32,161 nt of DNA from JAWLGW01 sp964569055 (GTDB taxonomy: Bacteria > Planctomycetota > J058): NCBI GenBank assembly GCA_964569055.1, contig CAZMSZ010000040.1, forward strand, positions 1-32,161, given 5' to 3'. This document shows positions 1 to 6,982 of this stretch, piece after piece. The number at the start of each line of letters is the position of its first letter. The stretch's first letter is position 1. The position numbers and the translations under genes were made by a program. The notes under the pieces were generated by a model. The model was given only the letters and a program-made list of their open reading frames with translations, did not search any database and was not told the DNA's origin.

Positions 1-830
1 TGCAGGACGCGGACGGGGCCGCCGACGAGCAGCCAGTCGATCCGGGAGGTGGTGCGGAGGCCGCGGAACCCGCCGTAGGTGCCCGGGCTGCGGTCCTGGG
101 GGCCCGCCTCCTCCCAGGCGTCGCGCAGGGTGGGGCCGCCCTCGGTCAGCGTGGAGAACGTGCGCGAGCCGGCGGCGTCGTCGTTGAAGTCGCCCGTCAC
201 GAGGAGGGCGACCTGGCGGCTGCTGCGGCGGCCCCTTCGGTCGCTGCTGCCGAAGTGCGCCGCCAGCCAGGCGCGGATCACCTCGACCCCCTTGATCCGG
301 AGGCGATCGCTGTCACCCTCTGGGAGGTGCGTGTTCACGACCAGCAGCGCGGTCTTCGCCTTCTTCACCTCGAGCAGGGCCCAGGTCGCCTTGCGCGGGT
401 AGCGGTCGCCCCAGGTGTTGCTGCCCGGGACGTCGGGCGTGTCGGACAGCCAGAAGTCGCCGCTGTCCTCGAGGCGCAGGACCGACCGGTCGTAGAGGAT
501 CGAGCAGCGCTCGCCCGACCCGCTCGCGTTGCGGCCGCGGCCGACGAAGCCGTGCTCGGGCAGGCGGGCCTGGAGGTCGGCCACCTGCTCCTCCTTGTCC
601 TCCTGCAGGCAGACCACGTGCGCGCTGCTCGCGCGGATCGCCTCGGCGACCGCGTCGACGCGGTGAGCCCAGCGGTTGGGCCCGTCGCTCTCGAAGTCGT
701 AGCGGATGTTGAAGGTCATGGCGCGCAGGCGCGCGCCCCGCTTGCTGGAGCGGCGCGCCTCCGCCGGCGGGGCGGCGGCGACGGTCAGGGCGGCCAACAC
801 GGCCAGCCCCGCGGTCAGGTTGCGGATCAC
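1..830 (-). CDS. Secreted endonuclease/exonuclease/phosphatase-family protein (3' end beyond window)
   Basis: The minus-strand frame is open from a GTG at 828-830 to the left edge, giving 276 residues with the C-terminus missing. The GTG is preceded by AGGAGAG at a good spacing, which decides the start. Residues 1-25 look like a signal peptide (hydrophobic core, then APPAEA), so the protein is probably exported. The metal-dependent EEP (DNase I-like) fold is shown by FNIRYD (Asn41), LQED (Glu77), NTHLPEGD (about 166-173), TGDFND (about 212-217) and SRIDWLL (262-268). The stretch GDFWLSDTPDVPGS is typical of the bacterial EEP subgroup often annotated only as 'endonuclease/exonuclease/phosphatase'. 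The final motif with the catalytic His (usually SDH) should lie just outside the window. The substrate could be nucleic acid, a phospholipid or an inositol phosphate; the sequence does not decide. It is divergent from the gene at 1109. Confidence 0.85.
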   Translation of the reverse strand, partial: MIRNLTAGLAVLAALTVAAAPPAEARRSSKRGARLRAMTFNIRYDFESDGPNRWAHRVDAVAEAIRASSAHVVCLQEDKEEQVADLQARLPEHGFVGRGRNASGSGERCSILYDRSVLRLEDSGDFWLSDTPDVPGSNTWGDRYPRKATWALLEVKKAKTALLVVNTHLPEGDSDRLRIKGVEVIRAWLAAHFGSSDRRGRRSSRQVALLVTGDFNDDAAGSRTFSTLTEGGPTLRDAWEEAGPQDRSPGTYGGFRGLRTTSRIDWLLVGGPVRVL

Positions 831-1108
831 GGTGCTCTCCTCGACGGGCGCGGCTCGACCGTGGGGGCGGGAGCCGCTCGGTTCGTTGCGCGAGAGTCTA
901 GCGCTGGCCGCGGACCAAACCACGGCGTTCTCCGGCTTAACGAAACGGTGACGCGCCGCGCGGCGGTTCGTTCCATTTGGATTCAGCCTCCGCCTCCGAT
1001 CCATTTCGTCACCGTGCCGCACGTGAGACGAATCGCCCTAACCTCTGCCAGTCCACGTTGGTCCGGGTCGTGCGCTAGGCGCGCTACGCACCTCGGGGAG
1101 AGAGACGC
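831..1108. promoter_or_regulatory. Divergent intergenic region with inverted repeat ACGGTGACG...CGTCACCGT
   Basis: This 278-bp space separates two divergent genes for predicted secreted proteins, so it must hold both promoters. A perfect 9-bp inverted repeat lies at 945-953 (ACGGTGACG) and 1007-1015 (CGTCACCGT), with centres about 62 bp apart. Both arms abut an AAA/TTT run. Between the arms is a short period-6 stretch (ATTTGG, ATTCAG, CCTCCG, CCTCCG at 975-998). The arms could be paired operator half-sites or the ends of a small repeat element. I see no convincing sigma-70 -35/-10 pair. Confidence 0.4.
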
Positions 1109-3535
1109 ATGACCGCAGCACGCACCGCGACCCTGGCGCTGGCCCTCCTGATCGCCGCCCCGGCCGCCGCGCAGGAGTGGAAGCTCGACGACTCTCTCCG
1201 GGCGTTCACCGACGCGCAGCGCAAGGCGCTGGTCGACGGGGTCCGCTCGGCGCCCACCAAGGCTCTCGAGGCGGTGATCAAGGCCGAGACCGACCACATC
1301 GAGAAGCTCGCCAAGGACCAGCTCGAGCCGTTCGCGAAGGAGGCCTGGGAGCGGATCCTGGCCGGCCGCGAGGAGGGGCACCTGTGGCGGGCGATCGGCC
1401 AGGAGCTGCGGGCGGCCGGCGTGCAGAGCCGCACGCTGCTGCGGCGGGTGTGGCAGGAGGAGCGCGAGCGGCTGCGGAGCGCCCCCGAGGACTTCGTCTA
1501 CGGCGCGGTCGAGCGCGCGCTCAAGGCGGCGCTGATCGACCGGATCCGCGCGATCAAGGACGCCAAGCTCGAGGCGTGGCGCGTGCACGGCGACGGGGGC
1601 GACCCGCGCAGCAGCACGTTCCCGCTCGAGCAGCCCGTGACGCGCTTCTCGTGGCGCGAGACCAGCGGCGAGGGTCGTTCGATCGACGGCCTGATCGGCG
1701 GCCTGCTGCCCAACGTCAAGTTCTTCTCCAAGTCGGCCAGCCTGGAGGAGGTCCTCTACGAGCAGACCTTCCGCACCGAGCTCGGCGATCTCAAGGTCAC
1801 CGCGGCCAAGGTCGAGGGGCTCGCCAACGCCCGCGCCGGCCGCGTGACCTACAAGGACGGCTTCGGCAACGAGGTCGAGGGCCTCGGCGTCACGTTCACG
1901 GCGCGCGCCAAGCTCACCGGCGCTCGCGGCGACTTCCGCAGCGTGAACGTCGACGCGGCCGGCCGGCACCTCGGCGTGAGCGCCTACCTCAAGGCCATGG
2001 CCGAGGCGGCGAGCACGGCCGAGGCGGGCGCCACGGTCCTGGTCACCGAGCGCGGCGCGGGCGCCCACGGCGAGGCCCGCGTGGGGGCCGGCGTCAGCGC
2101 CTCGGCGCAGCTCCCGATCGCGATCGACCTCAAGGTGTTCAAGATCACCGTGATCCCCTACGGCAGCGTGCACGCGGGCGCCTCGGCCTCGGCGCACGCC
2201 ACGTTCGAGGTCGAGTGGACCGGCAAGGTGCGGCTCGACCTCGGGGCGCACGCCTCGACCGGCGTCGGCTTCGGCGGCGGCGTGGTGATCCAGCTCGAGC
2301 TCGGGCCGGTGCTCAAGGCGGCCCTCGAGAAGCTCGCCCGCGAGATCGGCGGCCTGGTGCGCCCGATCGCCGACGCGCTCATGGGCCGCACCTGGAAGGG
2401 CCCGTCGAGCGAGTCGAACAAGCTCACGCTGTCCCTCGACGACCTCGAGCGCCAGTGGCGCGAGCGCGGCGAGGAGCGGCCGGCCCCGGCGCTCGAGTCG
2501 CCCGAGGCGGTGGCGGCCCGCTACGCGCCGGTGTTCTACCAGCAGATCGACCGCGGGATCTTCGACTTCGTGCGGCGGGTCGACTTCGACGGCGACTGGG
2601 TGGCGCGCAACAACTTCGACCACACCACGCCCGAGGCGGACGCCTCGGCCTGGGTCTACTACGACGTCAAGGAGACGGCCACCCACTACTACGTGAGCTA
2701 CGTGCTCTACCACCCCGGCCGCAAGAGCGACGCCAAGTTCGCCGTGCTGCGCAACCTCCGCCAGCACGAGAACGACCTCGGCGGCGTGACGGTGGTCGCC
2801 CGCAAGGGCGCGCCGCGGGGCCGTGAGATCGAGGTCGTCATGACCCACGACGGCGATGCGACCTACACCTACTCGGCGCAGGAGCGCAAGGACGGGGAGC
2901 GCACCCGCTGGCGCACGCGCCACGGCTTCTGGAGCGGCCCGGCCCAGTTCGTGGACGAGGTCGACCACCCGCTGTTCGACGAGGACCGCACCCACCCGCA
3001 GGTGTGGGTCGAGGGCAAGAACCACGCGGTCTACGGCTTCACCGGCCGCGACGACGCCAACCCGTTCGGCGGTGAGGAGGGCGTGGTCTACGCGTTCGGC
3101 GCCGCGGCCGACACGCCCGACTCGACCTACGACCACCAGGTGCGCTACGCGCTCCGGCCGCTCGAGGAGCTGCTGCAGCACCTCAACGACCCCGAGACCT
3201 TCAGCCACGATCACCTGGCGCGGGCGCGCAACGCCCGCCAGATCATGCCCACCCGCCTGCGCGGCGACGAGGGGCTCGACGACCAGGCGGTCGCGCCCTG
3301 GGCCTGGCGCTACTGGCAGCAGGAGGAGGACCGCGACGACGACCGCAGCGTCGGCCGCACCGAGTGGGTCGAGGCCGGTGACGTGTTCGTCGACCCCGCC
3401 CGCGTCCTGAGCGTCCTGTTCCGCACGCCGGACGACTTCGGCCGGCGCTACACGCGCAACCTCTACGTGTCGCGCCACCTGCTCGCGAACCCGCACGACG
3501 GCATGACCGACGCGCTGGAGGGCGCCGGGCGCTAA
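1109..3535 (+). CDS. Secreted 808-aa protein of unknown function with C-terminal HENDL-containing domain
   Basis: The ATG at 1109 follows GGGGAGAGAGA. Residues 1-22 form a clear signal peptide (TLALALLIAAPAAAQ), so the protein is exported. Residues about 25-230 are charged and helical. Residues about 240-420 are Gly/Ala-rich with alternating hydrophobic residues (for example GASASAHATFEV and STGVGFGGGVVI), suggesting beta structure. The C-terminal part from about residue 470 contains FDFVRRVDFDGDW, THYYVSYVLYHP, QHENDLGGV, MTHDGDATY and a His/Asp/Glu-rich run (DHPLFDEDRTHPQVWVE, then NHAVYGF). That pattern resembles domains I associate with Vps62/DUF946-like bacterial proteins, but this is from memory and weak. 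The many Asp, Glu and His residues could bind metal. A strong hairpin follows the stop directly, so the gene is probably transcribed alone. Function unknown. Confidence 0.8.
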   Translation: MTAARTATLALALLIAAPAAAQEWKLDDSLRAFTDAQRKALVDGVRSAPTKALEAVIKAETDHIEKLAKDQLEPFAKEAWERILAGREEGHLWRAIGQELRAAGVQSRTLLRRVWQEERERLRSAPEDFVYGAVERALKAALIDRIRAIKDAKLEAWRVHGDGGDPRSSTFPLEQPVTRFSWRETSGEGRSIDGLIGGLLPNVKFFSKSASLEEVLYEQTFRTELGDLKVTAAKVEGLANARAGRVTYKDGFGNEVEGLGVTFTARAKLTGARGDFRSVNVDAAGRHLGVSAYLKAMAEAASTAEAGATVLVTERGAGAHGEARVGAGVSASAQLPIAIDLKVFKITVIPYGSVHAGASASAHATFEVEWTGKVRLDLGAHASTGVGFGGGVVIQLELGPVLKAALEKLAREIGGLVRPIADALMGRTWKGPSSESNKLTLSLDDLERQWRERGEERPAPALESPEAVAARYAPVFYQQIDRGIFDFVRRVDFDGDWVARNNFDHTTPEADASAWVYYDVKETATHYYVSYVLYHPGRKSDAKFAVLRNLRQHENDLGGVTVVARKGAPRGREIEVVMTHDGDATYTYSAQERKDGERTRWRTRHGFWSGPAQFVDEVDHPLFDEDRTHPQVWVEGKNHAVYGFTGRDDANPFGGEEGVVYAFGAAADTPDSTYDHQVRYALRPLEELLQHLNDPETFSHDHLARARNARQIMPTRLRGDEGLDDQAVAPWAWRYWQQEEDRDDDRSVGRTEWVEAGDVFVDPARVLSVLFRTPDDFGRRYTRNLYVSRHLLANPHDGMTDALEGAGR

Positions 3536-3586
3536 GGCCGGGAGCCGCCTCGCGCCTCCCCGCACCGAGCGGGCGGCCCCGGCCTT
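3534..3586 (+). terminator. Strong hairpin between secreted-protein gene and kinase gene
   Basis: The left arm at 3534-3549 (AAGGCCGGGAGCCGCC) pairs with the right arm at 3572-3586 (GGCGGCCCCGGCCTT): 15 base pairs with a single bulged A at 3543 and a 22-nt loop. The left arm starts inside the TAA stop of the upstream gene. The right arm ends 5 nt before the first ATG of the kinase. There is no long U-tract (only TTCCGCT), so it may be a rho-independent-like terminator, an mRNA 3'-end stabiliser, or a structure that controls kinase translation. Confidence 0.65.
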
Positions 3587-3591
3587 CCGCT

Positions 3592-5727
3592 ATGCTCCGC
3601 GCGATGCAGCCTCGCCGCCTGGGCGCGTATCAGCTCGACCGCCTGCTCGGCCAGGGCGGCATGGGAGCGGTCTACGCCGGGCGCCACGTCACGACGGGCC
3701 ACGCGGTCGCGATCAAGACCGTCCGGCTCGAGCGGCACTCCGAGGACCTCGCCGCTCGCTTCGCCCGCGAGGCGGAGCTCGCCGCGCGCCTGCGTCACCC
3801 GCACGTCGTCCCGGTGCACGACCTCGGCTGCGAGGGGGGCGAGGCGTTCATCGTGATGGACCTCGTGGAGGGCGAGTCGCTCGCCGCGCGCCTCCGCCGC
3901 GCGGGGCCGCTCGCGCCGCGGGAGGCCGTCGAGGAGGTGCTGGCCCTGTGCGAGGGGCTGGCGCACGCCCACGCGCGCGGCGTGCTCCACCGCGACCTCA
4001 AGCCCGACAACGTGCTGCTCGCGCCCGACGGGCGGCCGCTGCTGACCGACTTCGGCCTGGCCCGCGAGGTCGTCGCCGCGCGCGAGCGGCTGACCCGGAC
4101 CGGGCAGATCCTCGGGACCCCGGGGTTCATGCCGCCCGAGCAGGTGCGCGGCGACGGCGAGGTCGGGCCAGCCGCCGACGTGTGGGGGCTGGGCGCCACC
4201 CTCTACGCGCTCCTCGCCGGCCAGCCGCCCTTCCGCCGCGCGTCCACGCTCGCCACGCTGAGCGCGATCCTCCACGAGGCGCCCGCGCCGCTGCGCCGCC
4301 TGCGCCCCGAGGTCGACGCCGGGCTCGAGGCCGTGTGCCTGCGCTGCCTCGCGCGGCCGGCCGAAGAGCGCTATCCGAGCGCCGGCGCGCTCGCCGACGA
4401 CCTGCGTCGCTGGCTCGAGGGCGACGCCGTCTCCGGCCTGCGGCTCAGCGCGTTCGAGCGCGCCAGGGTCTGGGCCGCGCGCCGGCGACGCGTGATCGCC
4501 GCCGCCACGCTCGGGGCGGCGCTCGCCGTGAGCAGCTGGGGGGTGGCGACCCGCGTCGGCCTCGGCGCGGCGGCGCCGCCGATCGACCGCGAGCCGCCAC
4601 ACCTCGCGGTCGCGCCCCTCCCCACCTCGACCGCGCTCGCCGCGCTCCCGCTCTCGAGCGAGGCGGCGGGGGCGAGCACGGTCACGGTGCGCGGGCCCGC
4701 AGGGGAGGCGCGCGCCCAGCGCGTGGGCTCGCGGTTCACGGCCCAGGTCCCGCTGGCGCTCGGCCGCAACGCGCTCGAGGTGGTCGCGCGCGACCCGGCG
4801 GGCAACGAGGCGCGCGCCACGCTGACCGTCACACGCGAGCCGGAGTGGCTCGCGAGCTGGCTGGCCGCCCTCCCGGCCGCCGACCGACCGCCCTGCCCCC
4901 TCCCTGCGCCGATCGAACCCACCGCCGCGCCCGGCGTGTTCCGCGCCGCGACCGACGGGTCCGAGCTGATCTGGCACCCGCGCGGCACGTTCCTGATGGG
5001 TGCCCGCACGGAGTTCGTGGCCATGGCGCAGGTCGCTGACGTTGGCGACATGTCGCACCACCCGGTGACCCTGACCCGCGGCTTCTTCCTCGGGCGGCAC
5101 GAGGTCACCTGGGCGCAGCTCGACCGGTTCGCCGCCGCGACCGGCGCCAGGATCCCGTCGCGCACGATCACCCCGGAGGAGTATGCCGCGGCGGTCGGCC
5201 CCGCCTACGCCCACGAGCACCTGCTCGCCGAGCCGTTCACCGCGCCCGACGACCACCCTGCGTTCCGCGTCACGCTGGCCGAGGCGCTGGCCTACTGCGC
5301 GTGGGCGGGCCTCCGCCTCCCCACCGAGGCGGAGTGGGAGTACGCGGCGGCCGGGGTGGGCGCGCCCGCAGACGCGCCGCGGTTCCCCTATCCGTGGCCG
5401 GTGGGTATGGCCGGCGAGGCCCCTTGCAACGTCCTCGGCATGAGGGACGGCTGGCCGCTTACGTGCCCGGTCGGCAGCTTCCCCGCCGACGCCAACCCGC
5501 TCGGGGCCCTGGGCTTCGCGGGCAACGTCTGCGAGTGGACGTCGGACCGCTACGTCCCCTACCCGGCCGGCCCGCGCGTCGATCCGAAGTTCGAGGCGGG
5601 CGACCCGCGCGTGGTGACCCGGGGCAGCGACTGGCGTCGGCTGCTCCACCGGGCCACCCTCACCTCGCGCCACGAGCGCGGCCCCAACGAACGCGACCCG
5701 GGCCTGGGCTTCCGGGTGGCGTTCTGA
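3592..5727 (+). CDS. Membrane Ser/Thr protein kinase fused to an FGE/SUMF1-like domain
   Basis: This 711-residue protein has a Hanks-type kinase domain at about 13-275: glycine loop GQGGMGAVYAG (20-30), Lys42 in AIK, HRDLKPDN (133-140), DFG (153-155) and GTPGFMPPEQ (175-184). The catalytic residues are intact. A membrane segment follows at about 301-320, then an outside linker with a small Ig-like stretch (about 360-415, ending ARDPAGNEARATLTV). Residues about 455-711 form an FGE/SUMF1-type domain (PRGTFLMG, EVTWAQ, LRLPTEAEWEYAA, GFAGNVCEWTSDR, GLGFRVAF). The site corresponding to the catalytic cysteines of formylglycine-generating enzyme reads RGSDWRRLLHRA, with no Cys, so sulfatase-activating chemistry is unlikely and a binding or sensing role is more plausible. 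Expected topology: kinase inside, FGE-like domain outside. A second ATG at 3604 (MQPRRLG) is an equally good start; neither has a clear ribosome site. Confidence 0.93.
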   Translation: MLRAMQPRRLGAYQLDRLLGQGGMGAVYAGRHVTTGHAVAIKTVRLERHSEDLAARFAREAELAARLRHPHVVPVHDLGCEGGEAFIVMDLVEGESLAARLRRAGPLAPREAVEEVLALCEGLAHAHARGVLHRDLKPDNVLLAPDGRPLLTDFGLAREVVAARERLTRTGQILGTPGFMPPEQVRGDGEVGPAADVWGLGATLYALLAGQPPFRRASTLATLSAILHEAPAPLRRLRPEVDAGLEAVCLRCLARPAEERYPSAGALADDLRRWLEGDAVSGLRLSAFERARVWAARRRRVIAAATLGAALAVSSWGVATRVGLGAAAPPIDREPPHLAVAPLPTSTALAALPLSSEAAGASTVTVRGPAGEARAQRVGSRFTAQVPLALGRNALEVVARDPAGNEARATLTVTREPEWLASWLAALPAADRPPCPLPAPIEPTAAPGVFRAATDGSELIWHPRGTFLMGARTEFVAMAQVADVGDMSHHPVTLTRGFFLGRHEVTWAQLDRFAAATGARIPSRTITPEEYAAAVGPAYAHEHLLAEPFTAPDDHPAFRVTLAEALAYCAWAGLRLPTEAEWEYAAAGVGAPADAPRFPYPWPVGMAGEAPCNVLGMRDGWPLTCPVGSFPADANPLGALGFAGNVCEWTSDRYVPYPAGPRVDPKFEAGDPRVVTRGSDWRRLLHRATLTSRHERGPNERDPGLGFRVAF

Positions 5728-5730
5728 GGC

Positions 5731-5788
5731 GGATCCTTCGGCTGGTTCGGTGTGGGCCGACGCCGTCGGCCGCGACGCCGAAGGATCC
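5731..5788. repeat. 12-bp inverted repeat enclosing a second perfect hairpin
   Basis: GGATCCTTCGGC (5731-5742) and GCCGAAGGATCC (5777-5788) are exact inverted copies. Inside the loop, GGCCGAC (5755-5761) and GTCGGCC (5765-5771) pair perfectly around a 3-nt loop. The structure starts 4 bp after the kinase stop, so it could end the kinase transcript, but no T-tract follows. Instead a hexamer array begins within the right arm. It could also be one end of a small dispersed element. Confidence 0.6.
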
Positions 5789-5842
5789 GATTCCGATTCC
5801 GAGTCCGAGTCCAAGTCCGATTCGGATTCCGACTCCGATTCT
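5783..5842. repeat. Degenerate hexanucleotide array (GATTCC type, about ten units)
   Basis: Ten consecutive 6-bp units read GGATCC, GATTCC, GATTCC, GAGTCC, GAGTCC, AAGTCC, GATTCG, GATTCC, GACTCC, GATTCT. The period is exact, with substitutions only. The array is non-coding: it sits between the kinase stop and the next gene and overlaps the right arm of the preceding inverted repeat. It is less GC-rich than its surroundings. From its end to 5968 I see no further structure beyond a ribosome site for the next gene. Confidence 0.75.
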
Positions 5843-5968
5843 GCTCGCGGACACCCCCTCGCGCTCCGTGCGCCGCGCGCTCGGCGCACTCGTCACCCTC
5901 ACCCGCGGCGTCGCGCGCCGCGCGGCTACGGTACGAGCAGGCGCCCGGCGCGCCCGTGAGGACGGCTC

Positions 5969-6775
5969 ATGCGCTGGCTCGCGCGGATCGAGCGCTGGAC
6001 GGGCGGGCGGGGGATCCCGCGGCTGACCGCGATCCTGGTCGGGCTGCAGAGCCTGGGGTTCGTGGTGAGCTTGGTCCAGCCGGCGGCGGCGGGGCGCATG
6101 CTCCTGATCCCGGCGCGCGTGCTCGAGGGCGAGGTGTGGCGGCTCGTCACGTTCCTGGCGCTCCCGCCCAGCTTCCACCCGATCTTCGCGCTGTTCGCCC
6201 TGTACCTGCTCTACCTCATGGGCACCGCGCTCGAGGCGCGCTGGGGGGACCTGCGCTACACGCTGTTCGTGGGGCTGGCCGTGCTCGGCACGATCGCCGC
6301 CGCGTTCGTCGTCCCGGGCGGGATCGCGACCAACGCCTACGTCGACACCTCGGTGTTCCTGGCGTTCGCGGTCCTGTACCCCGACTTCGAGCTGCTCCTG
6401 TTCTTCGTGCTCCCCGTGCGCGTGAAGTGGCTCGCCCTCGCCACCTGGGCCTTCTATGCCTACCGGCTCGTGACGGGCGGCGCCATGACCCGCGCCCTGA
6501 TCGCGGCCTCGGTCGCGACCTTGGCCCTGTTCTTCGCCCGCGACCTGTGGGACCGCGCCCGCTCGGCCCAGCGTCGCTACACCCGCCGCCGGGCCGAGCG
6601 GCGCGGGCAGGCGCGGCCGTTCCACACCTGCGCCGCCTGCGGCGCCACCGACCGCACCCACCCCGAGCGCGAGTTCCGCTACTGCGCCGAGTGCCCGGGA
6701 GGAGCCGGCTACTGCAGCGCCTGCCTGCCCACCCACCAGCACCGGGCGCCCGCTAACTCGGCGCGCGGTACATGA
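5969..6775 (+). CDS. Rhomboid-like membrane protein with C-terminal Cys/His cluster, probably not a protease
   Basis: This 268-residue protein starts at ATG 5969, with GAGGA upstream at good spacing. It has about five to six membrane segments between residues 20 and 190. The arrangement VWRLVTFLALPPS (about 56-68), LMGTALEARWGDLRY (83-97) and YPDFELLLFFVLPVRVKWLA (137-156) matches the rhomboid/derlin-like family. The rhomboid catalytic GxSG motif is absent: the corresponding place reads VDTSVF, about 125-130. No membrane-embedded catalytic His is visible, so proteolysis is unlikely. After a basic stretch (about 195-215), residues 221-258 hold three CxxC pairs (Cys221/224, 239/242, 249/252) plus His256 and His258, probably binding zinc on the inner side. 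The last 23 bp overlap the 3' end of an antisense oxygenase remnant, so the natural C-terminus may have been altered. Confidence 0.8.
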   Translation: MRWLARIERWTGGRGIPRLTAILVGLQSLGFVVSLVQPAAAGRMLLIPARVLEGEVWRLVTFLALPPSFHPIFALFALYLLYLMGTALEARWGDLRYTLFVGLAVLGTIAAAFVVPGGIATNAYVDTSVFLAFAVLYPDFELLLFFVLPVRVKWLALATWAFYAYRLVTGGAMTRALIAASVATLALFFARDLWDRARSAQRRYTRRRAERRGQARPFHTCAACGATDRTHPEREFRYCAECPGGAGYCSACLPTHQHRAPANSARGT

Positions 6776-6947
6776 CGTCGGTCCGCATCACGTACTTCAC
6801 CCCCTCGAGCAGCGGCGCGCCCTGGTGCAGCACCCGGTGCTCGAACAGGAGCGCCATCCCCGTCTCGGGGACCACGCTCCCGACGAGGTCGAAGTCGGTC
6901 GACCCGCCGGTGAACTCCTCGTTGAGTGGAAGTCCCGCCGAGCCCAC
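6753..6947 (-). pseudogene. C-terminal remnant of a prolyl-4-hydroxylase-type 2OG-Fe(II) oxygenase
   Basis: The minus-strand frame encodes about 64 residues ending in a TAG at 6753-6755. It contains LPLNEEFTGGSTDF, PETGMALLFEHRVLHQG and GVKYVMRTDVMYRAPS. This is the C-terminal half of the P4H/2OG-Fe(II) oxygenase core, with the distal iron-binding His (HRVLHQG) and the Lys of GVKYVMRTD that binds 2-oxoglutarate. The first half, with the HxD iron ligands, is missing. An in-frame TGA at 6957-6959 closes the frame upstream, and the exporter operon begins there on the opposite strand. The GTG at 6945-6947 could start translation, but such a product would lack a complete iron site. I read it as a severed gene rather than a working small protein. 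Confidence 0.75.
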
Positions 6948-6958
6948 CCGGCGGGCTC
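6940..6958. repeat. Short hairpin at the remnant/exporter junction
   Basis: GAGCCC (6940-6945) and GGGCTC (6953-6958) form a 6-bp stem with a 7-nt loop. It lies at the point where the oxygenase homology stops and 25 bp before the GTG start of the adaptor gene. It could act in the 5' leader of the exporter mRNA or mark the breakpoint. Confidence 0.35.
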
Positions 6959-6982
6959 ACCGTCGCGTATCTTCTTCCCCCC

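Noticed and set aside
983..3565. 860-aa open frame antisense to the secreted-protein gene
   Set aside because: It mirrors the whole plus-strand gene, is mostly Arg/Ala/Gly/Val with no recognisable domain, and exists because high third-position GC removes stops on the opposite strand.
4960..5727. Active formylglycine-generating enzyme domain
   Set aside because: The fold motifs are present but the active-site cysteines are missing (RGSDWRRLLHRA), so sulfatase activation was not claimed.
5783..5842. Possible CRISPR array
   Set aside because: Units are 6 bp with no spacers, and no cas genes are in the window.
3532..5889. 785-aa antisense frame with a Glu-Ser-rich start
   Set aside because: It lies opposite the kinase gene. 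Its acidic start is just the translated GATTCC hexamer array. No family motif is present.
5750..5959. Small plus-strand frame rich in Asp-Ser-Glu, resembling an SD-repeat protein
   Set aside because: It is the translation of the hexamer array. There is no ribosome site and no conserved part outside the repeat, and every frame of a 6-bp array gives a dipeptide repeat.
6926..6982. N-terminal extension of the adaptor from ATG 6926
   Set aside because: This stretch is antisense to the oxygenase remnant and contains the junction hairpin. The family-like start VDLEKLRIDRS at 6983 fits better.
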